DNA of 64,000 nucleotides from Pseudomonas entomophila. Lineage in GTDB: Bacteria > Pseudomonadota > Gammaproteobacteria > Pseudomonadales > Pseudomonadaceae. Below, one piece after another: positions 34,757-42,487 of the stretch. Made by a program: the position numbers and the translations under genes. The notes below the pieces were generated by a model. The model was not told where the DNA came from. It worked only from the letters and a program-made list of their open reading frames with translations, and made no database searches. The stretch lies in contig NZ_JARGCS010000056.1 in the NCBI RefSeq assembly GCF_029193575.1, positions 248,001 through 312,000 on the forward strand. Direction: 5' to 3'. The stretch's first letter is position 1. Each line of letters opens with the position of its first letter.

Positions 34757-36436
34757 ATGAGTAACAAGAACAACGATGAGCTGCAGCGGCAGGCCTCGGA
34801 AAACACCCTGGGGCTGAACCCGGTCATCGGTATCCGCCGCAAGGACCTGCTGACTTCGGCGCGGACCGTGCTGCGCCAGGCGGTTCGCCAACCGCTGCAC
34901 AGCGCCAAGCACGTGGCGCATTTCGGCCTGGAACTGAAAAACGTGCTGCTGGGCAAGTCCGCCCTGCAGCCGGAAAACGACGACCGCCGCTTCAACGACC
35001 CGGCCTGGAACCAGAACCCCCTGTACCGGCGCTACCTGCAGACCTACCTGGCGTGGCGCAAGGAACTCAACGACTGGATTGGCGAGAGCAATCTGTCGCC
35101 GCAGGACATCAGCCGCGGCCAGTTCGTCATCAACCTGATGACCGAAGCCATGGCCCCGACCAACACCCTGGCCAACCCGCAGGCGGTCAAGCGCTTCTTC
35201 GAGACCGGCGGCAAGAGCCTGCTCGACGGCCTCTCCAACCTGGCCAAGGACATGGTCAACAACGGTGGCATGCCCAGCCAGGTGAACATGGACGCCTTCG
35301 AGGTGGGCAAGAACCTGGGCACCAGCGAGGGCGCGGTGGTCTACCGCAACGACGTGCTGGAGCTGATCCAGTACCGCCCGATCACCGAGCAGGTGCATGC
35401 CCGCCCACTGCTGGTGGTGCCGCCGCAGATCAACAAGTTCTACGTCTTCGACCTGAGCCCGGAGAAGAGCCTGGCGCGCTTCTGCCTGCGCTCCAACCAG
35501 CAGACCTTCATCGTCAGCTGGCGCAACCCGACCAAGGCCCAGCGCGAATGGGGCCTGTCTACCTACATCGACGCACTCAAGGAGGCGGTCGACGCGGTGC
35601 TGGCGATCACCGGCGCCAAGGACCTGAACATGCTCGGCGCGTGCTCCGGCGGCATCACCTGCACGGCGCTCGTGGGCCATTACGCGGCGATCGGCGAGAG
35701 CAAGGTGAACGCCCTGACCCTGCTGGTCAGCGTGCTCGACACCACGGTCGACACCCAGGTCGCGCTGTTCGTCGACGAGCAGACCCTGGAGGCGGCCAAG
35801 CGCCACTCCTACCAGGCCGGCGTGCTCGAAGGCAGCGACATGGCCAAGGTGTTCGCCTGGATGCGCCCCAACGACCTGATCTGGAACTACTGGGTCAACA
35901 ACTACCTGCTCGGCAACCCGCCGCCGATCTTCGACATCCTGTTCTGGAACAACGACACCACGCGACTGCCCGCCGCCTTCCACGGCGACCTGATCGAGAT
36001 GTTCAAGAACAACCCGCTGACCCGCGCCGATGCCCTGGAGGTGTGCGGCACGCCGATCGACCTGAAGCAGGTGAAGTGCGACATCTACAGCGTCGCCGGC
36101 ACCGCCGACCACATCACCCCGTGGCAGTCGTGCTACCGCTCGGCGCACCTGTTCGGTGGCAAGATCGAGTTCGTGCTGTCCAACAGCGGGCATATCCAGA
36201 GCATCCTCAACCCGCCGGGCAACCCCAAGGCACGCTTCATGACCGGAGAGGACCGCCCCGATGACCCGCTGGCCTGGCAGGAGAACGCGGTCAAGCACGC
36301 CGACTCCTGGTGGCTGCACTGGCAGACCTGGCTGGGCGAGCGGGCGGGCGAGCTGAAGAAAGCCCCGACGCGCCTGGGCAACCGCGCCTATGCCGCCGGC
36401 GAGGCGGCACCGGGCACCTACGTCCACGAGCGCTGA
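34757..36436 (+). CDS. phaC1: Class II poly(3-hydroxyalkanoate) polymerase 1
   Basis: A 559-residue synthase that polymerises medium-chain (R)-3-hydroxyacyl-CoA into PHA on the granule surface. It has the PHA synthase box GACSGG with nucleophile Cys296, and by position Asp451 (in GTADHITPW) and His479 (in SNSGHIQS) complete the triad, identical to the known P. putida numbering. WNYWVNNYLLG and the FDILFWNND motif are typical of class II. The N-terminal 200 residues are the variable granule-directing region. GGAG precedes ATG 34757 by eight bases. The first codons carry an A-rich Crc/Hfq-type motif. It is followed by phaZ after 61 bases. Confidence 0.98.
   Translation: MSNKNNDELQRQASENTLGLNPVIGIRRKDLLTSARTVLRQAVRQPLHSAKHVAHFGLELKNVLLGKSALQPENDDRRFNDPAWNQNPLYRRYLQTYLAWRKELNDWIGESNLSPQDISRGQFVINLMTEAMAPTNTLANPQAVKRFFETGGKSLLDGLSNLAKDMVNNGGMPSQVNMDAFEVGKNLGTSEGAVVYRNDVLELIQYRPITEQVHARPLLVVPPQINKFYVFDLSPEKSLARFCLRSNQQTFIVSWRNPTKAQREWGLSTYIDALKEAVDAVLAITGAKDLNMLGACSGGITCTALVGHYAAIGESKVNALTLLVSVLDTTVDTQVALFVDEQTLEAAKRHSYQAGVLEGSDMAKVFAWMRPNDLIWNYWVNNYLLGNPPPIFDILFWNNDTTRLPAAFHGDLIEMFKNNPLTRADALEVCGTPIDLKQVKCDIYSVAGTADHITPWQSCYRSAHLFGGKIEFVLSNSGHIQSILNPPGNPKARFMTGEDRPDDPLAWQENAVKHADSWWLHWQTWLGERAGELKKAPTRLGNRAYAAGEAAPGTYVHER
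34763..34774 (+). promoter_or_regulatory. Candidate Hfq/Crc binding motif at phaC1 start
   Basis: AACAAGAACAAC in codons 3-6 fits the AANAANAA catabolite-repression motif. Crc is reported to inhibit phaC1 translation in P. putida; this is the likely target. Confidence 0.6.
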
Positions 36437-36497
36437 GCCACACCGCCGTGGCCGCCCGGGCGCGCCACGGCGTTTCATCCACCCCAGAGTTCCGTGC

Positions 36498-37349
36498 ATG
36501 TCGCAACCGTACATCTTCAGGACCGTCGAGCTGGACAACCAGTCCATCCGCACCGCCGTCCGCCCCGGCAAGCCGCACCTGACGCCGCTGCTGATCTTCA
36601 ACGGCATCGGCGCCAACCTCGAGCTGGTGTTCCCGTTCATCGAGGCGCTGGACCCGGACCTGGAAGTCATCGCCTTCGACGTGCCCGGTGTCGGCGGCTC
36701 GTCGACGCCGCGCCACCCCTACCGCTTCCCCGGCCTGGCCAAGCTGACCGCACGCATGCTCGACTACCTGGACTACGGCCAGGTCAACGTCATCGGCGTT
36801 TCCTGGGGCGGCGCGCTGGCCCAGCAGTTCGCCCACGACTACCCCGAGCGCTGCAAGAAGCTGGTGCTGGCCGCCACCGCCGCTGGCGCCTTCATGGTGC
36901 CGGGCAAGCCCAAGGTGCTGTGGATGATGGCCAGCCCCCGGCGCTACGTGCAGCCGTCCCACGTGATCCGCATCGCGCCGCTGATCTACGGCGGTGGTTT
37001 CCGCCGCGACCCGGAGCTGGCCATGCACCACGCGGCCAAGGTGCGCTCCGGCGGCAAGATGGGCTATTACTGGCAGTTGTTCGCCGGCCTTGGCTGGACC
37101 AGCATCCATTGGCTGCACAAGATCAGCCAACCGACCCTGGTGCTGGCCGGCGACGACGACCCGTTGATTCCACTGATCAACATGCGCCTGCTGGCTTGGC
37201 GAATTCCCAACGCCCAGCTACACATAATCGACGACGGTCACCTGTTCCTGATCACCCGGGCCGAGGCCGTCGCGCCGATCATCATGAAATTCCTCCAGCA
37301 AGAACGCCAACGCGCGGTGATGCACCCGCGCCCCGCCTCTGGCGGGTGA
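36498..37349 (+). CDS. phaZ: Intracellular medium-chain PHA depolymerase
   Basis: A 283-residue alpha/beta hydrolase that releases 3-hydroxyacids from stored granules. The nucleophile elbow is GVSWGG with Ser102; Asp221 lies in GDDDPLIP and His248 in DDGHLF, matching the triad known for P. putida PhaZ. The oxyanion loop GIGANLELVFPF precedes. No signal peptide is present, as expected for an intracellular granule enzyme. It lies between the two synthases, so synthesis and turnover share a cluster. ATG 36498 is taken since MSQPYIFRTVELD matches the family start; the upstream extension has no support. Confidence 0.97.
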   Translation: MSQPYIFRTVELDNQSIRTAVRPGKPHLTPLLIFNGIGANLELVFPFIEALDPDLEVIAFDVPGVGGSSTPRHPYRFPGLAKLTARMLDYLDYGQVNVIGVSWGGALAQQFAHDYPERCKKLVLAATAAGAFMVPGKPKVLWMMASPRRYVQPSHVIRIAPLIYGGGFRRDPELAMHHAAKVRSGGKMGYYWQLFAGLGWTSIHWLHKISQPTLVLAGDDDPLIPLINMRLLAWRIPNAQLHIIDDGHLFLITRAEAVAPIIMKFLQQERQRAVMHPRPASGG

Positions 37350-37384
37350 GGTCGTTTCTGGCTGTAACTGCACGGCCCTCTCCC

Positions 37385-37462
37385 AGGGCAAGCCCGCTCC
37401 CACAGGGACCCCGCTGTATTCAGAATCAGCGGGGCCTCTGTGGGAGCGGGCTTGCCCTGCGA
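37385..37462. repeat. REP inverted pair between phaZ and phaC2
   Basis: AGGGCAAGCCCGCTCCCACA then GGGACCCCGCTG is followed by a ten-base loop and an almost perfect inverted arm CAGCGGGGCCTCTGTGGGAG then CGGGCTTGCCCT. The stem of over 30 bases with few mismatches is the strongest in the window and lies 40 bases before phaC2. It could partly stop transcripts and lower phaC2 relative to phaC1. Confidence 0.9.
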
Positions 37463-37502
37463 TGAGGCCCCCGCACAAATGGACCGACGAGGGAGTGTTG
37501 CC

Positions 37503-39185
37503 ATGAAGGAAAAACCGGAAAAAGGGAAGGCACCGCCCCCCGCCACCAGCATGAGCGTGCAGAACGCAATCACCGGCCTGCGCGGCCGCGACCTGGTCTC
37601 GACCCTGCGCCAGGTGAGCCGCATCGGCCTGCGCAACCCGTTGCACACCGCCCACCACCTGCTCAGCCTGGGCGGCCAGCTGGGCCGCGTGTTGCTCGGC
37701 GACACCCCGCACCAACCGCACCCGCGCGACAATCGCTTCAGCGACCCGACCTGGAGCCAGAACCCCTTCTACCGCCGCGGCCTGCAAGCCTACCTGGCCT
37801 GGCAGAAGCAGACCCGCCAGTGGATCGAGGAAAGCTCGCTGGCCGACGACGACCGCGCCCGCGCGCACTTTCTGTTCAACCTGCTGACCGATGCCCTGGC
37901 GCCGAGCAACAGCCTGCTCAACCCGCTGGCGATCAAGGAACTGCTCAACACCGGCGGCCAAAGCCTGGTGCGCGGCCTGGCCCACCTGGTGGACGACATG
38001 CGCCACAACGACGGCCTGCCACGCCAGGTCGACGAGCGCGCCTTCGAGGTCGGCGGCAACCTGGCCACCACACCAGGCGCCGTGGTGTTTCGCAACGAGT
38101 TGCTGGAACTGATCCAGTACAAGCCGATGAGCGAGAAGCAGTTCGCCCGGCCCCTGCTGGTGGTGCCGCCGCAGATCAACAAGTTCTACATCTTCGACCT
38201 TGGACCGACCAACAGCTTCGTCCAATACATGCTCAAGAGCGGCCTGCAGGTGTTCATGGTCAGCTGGCGCAACCCCGACCCGCGCCACCGCGAATGGGGC
38301 CTGTCGAGCTACGTGCAAGCGCTGGAGGAAGCGCTCAATGCCTGCCGCAGCATCAGCGGCAGCCGCGACCCCAACCTGATGGGCGCCTGCGCCGGCGGGC
38401 TGACCATGGCCGCGCTGCAAGGCCACCTGCAGGCCAAGCAGCAGCTCAACCGGGTGCGCAGCGCCACCTACCTGGTGAGCCTGCTCGACAGCCAGTTCGA
38501 CAGCCCCGCCAGCCTGTTCGCCGACGAGCAGACCATCGAGGCGGCCAAGCGCCGCTCGCACCAGCGCGGCGTGCTCGACGGCGGCGAGGTGGCGCGGATC
38601 TTCGCCTGGATGCGCCCCAACGACTTGATCTGGAACTACTGGGTCAACAACTACCTGCTCGGCAAGGCGCCACCGGCCTTCGACATCCTCTACTGGAACG
38701 CCGACAACACCCGCCTGCCGGCGGCGCTGCACGGCGACCTGCTGGACTTCTTCAAGCTCAACCCGCTCACTCACCCTGATGGCCTGCAAGTGTGCGGCAC
38801 GCCGATCGACCTCAGGCAGGTCACGGTCGACAGCTTCACGGTGGCCGGCAGCAACGACCACATCACCCCGTGGGACGCGGTGTACCGCTCGGCCCTGCTG
38901 CTGGGCGGCGAGCGGCGCTTCGTGCTGTCGCACAGTGGGCATATCCAGAGCATCATCAACCCGCCGGGCAACCCCAAGGCGTACTACCTGGAGAACCCCC
39001 GTCTGTCGAGCGACCCGCGCGCCTGGTTCCACGACGCCACGCGCAGCGACGGCAGTTGGTGGCCGCAGTGGGTGGAATGGATTGGCCAGCGCTCCGGCAG
39101 CCTGAAGGCGCCCAAGGCGCAGTTGGGCAATGCCACCTACCCGCCGCTGAGCCCGGCGCCGGGCGCCTACGTGCTGGCGCGCTGA
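37503..39185 (+). CDS. phaC2: Class II poly(3-hydroxyalkanoate) polymerase 2
   Basis: A 560-residue paralogue of PhaC1, same domain layout. The synthase box is GACAGG with Cys296; Asp452 (GSNDHITPW) and His480 (SHSGHIQS) complete the triad. The N-terminus differs most (MKEKPEKGKAPPP), which may give different granule or substrate behaviour. A ribosome site (GAGGGAG) precedes ATG 37503. It is followed by phaD with a four-base gap, so the two are coupled. Two synthases flanking a depolymerase is the classical mcl-PHA arrangement. Confidence 0.97.
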   Translation: MKEKPEKGKAPPPATSMSVQNAITGLRGRDLVSTLRQVSRIGLRNPLHTAHHLLSLGGQLGRVLLGDTPHQPHPRDNRFSDPTWSQNPFYRRGLQAYLAWQKQTRQWIEESSLADDDRARAHFLFNLLTDALAPSNSLLNPLAIKELLNTGGQSLVRGLAHLVDDMRHNDGLPRQVDERAFEVGGNLATTPGAVVFRNELLELIQYKPMSEKQFARPLLVVPPQINKFYIFDLGPTNSFVQYMLKSGLQVFMVSWRNPDPRHREWGLSSYVQALEEALNACRSISGSRDPNLMGACAGGLTMAALQGHLQAKQQLNRVRSATYLVSLLDSQFDSPASLFADEQTIEAAKRRSHQRGVLDGGEVARIFAWMRPNDLIWNYWVNNYLLGKAPPAFDILYWNADNTRLPAALHGDLLDFFKLNPLTHPDGLQVCGTPIDLRQVTVDSFTVAGSNDHITPWDAVYRSALLLGGERRFVLSHSGHIQSIINPPGNPKAYYLENPRLSSDPRAWFHDATRSDGSWWPQWVEWIGQRSGSLKAPKAQLGNATYPPLSPAPGAYVLAR

Positions 39186-39189
39186 CCGA

Positions 39190-39804
39190 ATGAAAACCCG
39201 CGACCGCATCCTGGCCTGTGCCCAGCAACTGTTCAACGATCAGGGCGAGCCAAACGTCTCGACCCTGGAAATCGCCAACGAGATGGGCATCAGCCCAGGC
39301 AACCTGTACTACCACTTCCACGGCAAGGAGCCGCTGGTGCTGGGCTTGTTCGAGCGCTTCGAAGAAGAACTGATGCCACTGCTCGACCCGCCCCTGGAGG
39401 TGCGCCTGGATGCCGAGGACTACTGGCTGTTCCTGCACCTGATCGTCGAGCGCATGGCGCAGTACCGCTTCCTGTTCCAGGACCTGTCGAACCTCAGTGG
39501 CAAGCTGCCGAAGCTGGCGCGGGGCATGCGCAACCTGATCAATGCGCTCAAGCGCACGCTGGCTGCGTTGCTGGCGAGCCTGAAGGCGCAGGGGCTGGTG
39601 GTCAGCGAGATGCAGGCACTGGGGCAATTGGTCGAGCAGATCACCCTGACGTTGCTGTTCTCGCTGGATTACCAGCGCGTGCTGGGGCGCGAGGGTGACG
39701 TGGGGGTCGTGGTGTACCAGGTGATGATGCTGGTGGCACCGCACCTGCAAGCGCCGGCACGCAAGGCGGCGGAGCAACTGGCGGGGAAATACCTGGAAGG
39801 GTGA
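39190..39804 (+). CDS. phaD: TetR-family regulator PhaD of the pha cluster
   Basis: A 204-residue TetR-type regulator. The helix-turn-helix is at about residues 18-46 (NVSTLEIANEMGISPGNLYY, then HFHGKEPL); the C-terminal helical domain (about 60-200) is the effector pocket. In P. putida PhaD activates phaC1 and phaI operons and is thought to respond to a fatty-acid-CoA intermediate. It begins five bases after phaC2, and converges with phaF with a REP pair between them. ATG 39190 gives MKTRDRILACAQQLF, the usual start. Confidence 0.95.
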   Translation: MKTRDRILACAQQLFNDQGEPNVSTLEIANEMGISPGNLYYHFHGKEPLVLGLFERFEEELMPLLDPPLEVRLDAEDYWLFLHLIVERMAQYRFLFQDLSNLSGKLPKLARGMRNLINALKRTLAALLASLKAQGLVVSEMQALGQLVEQITLTLLFSLDYQRVLGREGDVGVVVYQVMMLVAPHLQAPARKAAEQLAGKYLEG

Positions 39805-39823
39805 GGTAGGCAATACTGACGCA

Positions 39824-39906
39824 ATCGCGGGGCAAGCCCGCTCCCACAGACGCCCCGCTGACGTTGAGTACAGCGGAGTATCTATGGAAGCGGGCTTGCC
39901 CCGCGA
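39824..39906. repeat. REP inverted pair between phaD and phaF
   Basis: ATCGCGGGGCAAGCCCGCTC then CCACAG is matched by the inverted arm AAGCGGGCTTGCCCCGCGAT. It lies between convergent phaD and phaF and can act as a terminator for both. Confidence 0.9.
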
Positions 39907-39922
39907 TGCAGACGCCGCGCTA

Positions 39923-40729
39923 TCAGGCCTGGGTAGCCGGGTTCACGGGCGCCGACGGGGTGCTGCTGGCCGGTGCCACGCTTGGCGCTGGCGCCGCGGT
40001 GGCTGCCGGCGTTGCCGGTGCTGCTGGCTTGGCCGCTGCGGGCTTGGCCGGCGCCTTCTTCACGGCAGGCTTTTTCGCCGCTGCCGGCTTGGCGGCCGCA
40101 GGTTTGGCCGCTGCAGGTTTGGCGGCCGGTTTGGCGGCTGGCTTGGCCACTGCAGGCTTGGCGGCCGGTTTAGCGGCCGGCTTGGCTGCTGCGGGCTTGG
40201 CAGCGGCTTTAGCGGCAGGCTTGGCAGCGGCGGTCTTGGCCGCCGGTTTCGCAGCTGGCTTGGCCGCCGCCTTGGCCAGTGGCTTGGCGGCAGTCTTGCT
40301 GGCCGTCTTGGACACCGGCGTGACCGAGGCGCCGGTCAGCTTCTCGATCTGCTTGGTCAAGGTATCGACCTGCTGGTGCAGGGCCTTGATCTCGTTGCGG
40401 CTCGGCACGCCCAGGCGCGAGATGGCGCTGTTCAGGCGCTTGTCGAAGGCCTCTTCCAGCTCGCTCCACTTGCCCAGCGCGCGGTCCTTCACATCGGACA
40501 CCCGCGAGGTGGTCGCGGACTTGGCGGTGTCCTTGGCGGCATCGACGTTCTTCTTGGCCTGCTTCTCGGCCTTCTCGCCGTCCTTGACCAGCGAATCGAA
40601 CAGCTTTGGCCCGTCCTGGTCGACCTTGGAGTAGATACCCAGGCCCGCCAGCCAGATCTTGCGGGAGTACTTCTCGATCCCGCCGATCCACGAGCTGCCT
40701 TCTTTCTCGGTGTTCTTCTTGCCAGCCAT
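39923..40729 (-). CDS. phaF: PHA granule-associated protein PhaF (phasin with histone-like tail)
   Basis: A 268-residue phasin. The N-terminal half (about 1-140: SSWIGGIEKYSRKIWLAGLG, then IYSKVDQDGPKLFDSLVKDG) is the amphipathic granule-binding domain, followed by a short leucine-zipper-like helix. The C-terminal half consists of Lys/Ala/Pro repeats of the KPAAKPA type, like histone H1, which binds DNA and links granules to the nucleoid so that they segregate at division. ATG 40729 is supported by AGGAGAGC upstream; the longer frame to 40813 runs into phaI. It follows phaI by ten bases on the same strand. Confidence 0.95.
   Translation of the reverse strand: MAGKKNTEKEGSSWIGGIEKYSRKIWLAGLGIYSKVDQDGPKLFDSLVKDGEKAEKQAKKNVDAAKDTAKSATTSRVSDVKDRALGKWSELEEAFDKRLNSAISRLGVPSRNEIKALHQQVDTLTKQIEKLTGASVTPVSKTASKTAAKPLAKAAAKPAAKPAAKTAAAKPAAKAAAKPAAAKPAAKPAAKPAVAKPAAKPAAKPAAAKPAAAKPAAAKKPAVKKAPAKPAAAKPAAPATPAATAAPAPSVAPASSTPSAPVNPATQA
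39950..40300 (-). repeat. AAKPA-type coding repeats of phaF
   Basis: Short units encoding AAKPAAK and KPAAKPA repeat about twenty times in the last 115 codons of phaF, with units such as GCCGCCAAGCC in many variants. Such arrays are prone to length change by slippage. Confidence 0.8.
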
Positions 40730-40739
40730 CCTGCTCTCC

Positions 40740-41162
40740 TTATGGTTTGCGCGCGACACGCTCAAGCAGCTCGTGCAGCTGTTCAAGCTTGATAGACAAC
40801 GCCTCAACGTCATGTTTAGACGGAATGCCGAGGCGATTCAAGGCGCGACCGACCCGCGCGTCGAAAGCTTTTTCGATTTTGTCGAGTTGCACCTCGACCT
40901 TGCCGCGCACGCGGCTCACTTCCTGGGTGGCTTCATCGAGCTGGCCGTTGGCCGCGTCGATCTTCTGGTCGATGCGCTTCTTGCCGCGCTTCTCGACGCC
41001 TTCACCGGCCTTCACCAGCTCCTTGAAGTACTCGGAACCTTCCTGGCCGACACGGGCGTAGGCGCCCAGGCCCGCCAGCCAGACCTTGCGCGCGTAGCCG
41101 CGCACGTCGTCCAGGGAGCTGCCTGCGGCGTCTTCGGTTTTCTTCAAATTCAACTTGGCCAT
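40740..41162 (-). CDS. phaI: PHA granule-associated phasin PhaI
   Basis: A 140-residue small phasin, homologous to the N-terminal half of PhaF: GYARKVWLAGLGAYARVGQE, EYFKELVKAGEGVEKRGKKR and NRLGIPSKHDVEALS. It coats PHA granules with PhaF and controls size and number. The start at 41162 gives MAKLNLKK, matching known PhaI; three residues of extension (MQS) are possible. It is the first gene of phaI-phaF, with the promoter in the 41163-41260 region, where the shared octamer lies. Confidence 0.95.
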   Translation of the reverse strand: MAKLNLKKTEDAAGSSLDDVRGYARKVWLAGLGAYARVGQEGSEYFKELVKAGEGVEKRGKKRIDQKIDAANGQLDEATQEVSRVRGKVEVQLDKIEKAFDARVGRALNRLGIPSKHDVEALSIKLEQLHELLERVARKP

Positions 41163-41240
41163 GCTCTGCACCTCACGCTCGAAAAGGGATGGAGGAACTG
41201 CCCAGGGTCGTTGGGCTTGAGCACAAAGGTAGGGCGAAAA

Positions 41241-41248
41241 ATTAGAAA
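41241..41248 (-). promoter_or_regulatory. Octamer TTTCTAAT upstream of phaI
   Basis: Read on the minus strand this is TTTCTAAT, 79 bases before the phaI start, the same octamer as upstream of phaC1. It may be part of a PhaD or other pha operator. Confidence 0.35.
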
Positions 41249-41261
41249 CCTCACCCTAAGA

Positions 41262-41315
41262 GCAGCTACGAGCTGCGAGCGGCGAGCTGATAGGCGTCGC
41301 TGCTCGCAGCTGAAG
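41262..41315. repeat. CTTGNAG-type heptad hairpin between the PHA system gene and phaI
   Basis: On the minus strand the left arm reads CTCGCCG, CTCGCAG, CTCGTAG; the right arm holds CTCGCAG on the plus strand. The arms are inverted and keep the seven-base register. It starts directly after the stop of the 41316 gene and upstream of the phaI promoter, so it may end the upstream transcript. Confidence 0.65.
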
Positions 41316-41591
41316 TCAGGCCAGGGCCTTGTCCAGCGCGCGCTCGATCTCGCCCTTGATGGTGCCGCTCATCATCGACAGCATCATGCCCAGCTTCAGC
41401 TCGACGCGAATGCTGTCGTCGCCGATGTGCACGCTGCCGTTGGCGCCGCTGCGGGTGACATCGACGCGGTCGCCGTTCCAGCTGGCCTTGAGGTCGTACT
41501 CGCGGGAGAGTTTCTCCACCAGGGCCTCGGCCTTGGCGCGGGCGGCCTCGCGGCCGAGGGAATGTTTGCGTTCGACGCTGATCTGGGTCAT
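41316..41591 (-). CDS. Polyhydroxyalkanoic acid system family protein
   Basis: A 91-residue small protein: MTQISVERKHSLGREAARAK, VEKLSREYDLKASWNGDRVD, then VELKLGMMLSMMSGTIKGEI. It matches the PHA granule-region family (PHA_gran_rgn), always found near pha genes. No signal peptide or membrane helix; probably a cytosolic or granule-linked protein. Function is not established. The ATG at 41591 is chosen because it fits the family start; the upstream frame has no support. It is upstream of phaI on the same strand, separated by a heptad hairpin, and diverges from ubiE. Confidence 0.8.
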   Translation of the reverse strand: MTQISVERKHSLGREAARAKAEALVEKLSREYDLKASWNGDRVDVTRSGANGSVHIGDDSIRVELKLGMMLSMMSGTIKGEIERALDKALA

Positions 41592-41716
41592 GCGGGGCAT
41601 CCAGGCAGTAGGGACATACTCGGCATTATGCCCGCGCCCGCGAGGCGGCACACCCCGCCAAGACAAATCCGCCCGTTCACCCTAGAATGGCGGTAATTTT
41701 TTCCCGGTGAAGCGAT

Positions 41717-42487
41717 ATGAACGACCAGCGCAAAGGCGAACACGCCGAGCCCACCACCCATTTCGGCTACCAGGACGTGCCCGAGAGCCAGAAGGCGAGG
41801 AAAGTCGCCGAGGTCTTCCACTCCGTGGCCGCCAAGTACGACCTGATGAACGACGTCCTCTCCGGCGGCATGCACCGCCTGTGGAAGCGCTTCACCATCG
41901 AGCTGTCCGGCGTGCGCAGCGGCAACCGGGTGCTGGACATCGCTGGCGGCACCGGCGACCTGGCGGCGAAGTTCTCGCGCTTGGTCGGCCCCAGCGGCCA
42001 GGTGGTGCTGGCCGACATCAACGAGTCGATGCTCAAGGTTGGCCGTGACCGCCTGCTCGACCGTGGCGTGGCCGGCAACATCGAGTTCGTCCAGGCCGAT
42101 GCCGAGAAGCTGCCCTTCCCCGACAACCACTTCGACTGCGTGACCATCGCCTTCGGCCTGCGCAACGTCACCCACAAGGAAGACGCCCTGCGCTCGATGC
42201 TGCGCGTGCTCAAGCCCGGTGGCCGGCTGCTGGTGCTGGAGTTCTCCAAACCCACCAACAAGCTGATGTCGCGCGCCTACGACGCCTACTCGTTCGCCTT
42301 CATGCCGCTGGCCGGCAAGCTGATCACCAACGACGCCGAGAGCTACCGCTACCTGGCCGAGTCGATCCGCATGCACCCCGACCAGGAAACCCTCAAGAGC
42401 ATGATGGTCGACGCCGGCTTCGACCGCGTCACCTACCACAACATGACCAGTGGCATCGTCGCCGTGCACCGGGGAATCAAGCCCTGA
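41717..42487 (+). CDS. ubiE: Ubiquinone/menaquinone biosynthesis C-methyltransferase UbiE
   Basis: A 256-residue SAM-dependent methyltransferase that adds the C-methyl group in ubiquinone synthesis. FGYQDVPESQKARKVAEVFH is the family start; VLDIAGGTGDLAAKF is the SAM-binding motif I, followed by LADINESMLKVGRDR; CVTIAFGLRNVTHKEDALR and LVLEFSKPTN are the later motifs; it ends VAVHRGIKP. It overlaps ubiJ by one base (TGATG) and starts the ubiEJB operon, the standard order in Proteobacteria. Confidence 0.98.
   Translation: MNDQRKGEHAEPTTHFGYQDVPESQKARKVAEVFHSVAAKYDLMNDVLSGGMHRLWKRFTIELSGVRSGNRVLDIAGGTGDLAAKFSRLVGPSGQVVLADINESMLKVGRDRLLDRGVAGNIEFVQADAEKLPFPDNHFDCVTIAFGLRNVTHKEDALRSMLRVLKPGGRLLVLEFSKPTNKLMSRAYDAYSFAFMPLAGKLITNDAESYRYLAESIRMHPDQETLKSMMVDAGFDRVTYHNMTSGIVAVHRGIKP

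Noticed and set aside
39950..40300. Possible CRISPR-like or minisatellite array
   Set aside because: The repeats are in frame inside phaF, variable in sequence and have no spacers; they are coding repeats.
39864..40634. A 256-codon plus-strand frame rich in Gly/Ala/Leu opposite phaF
   Set aside because: It arises from the KPAAK repeats of phaF read in reverse; phaF has known phasin and histone-like features.
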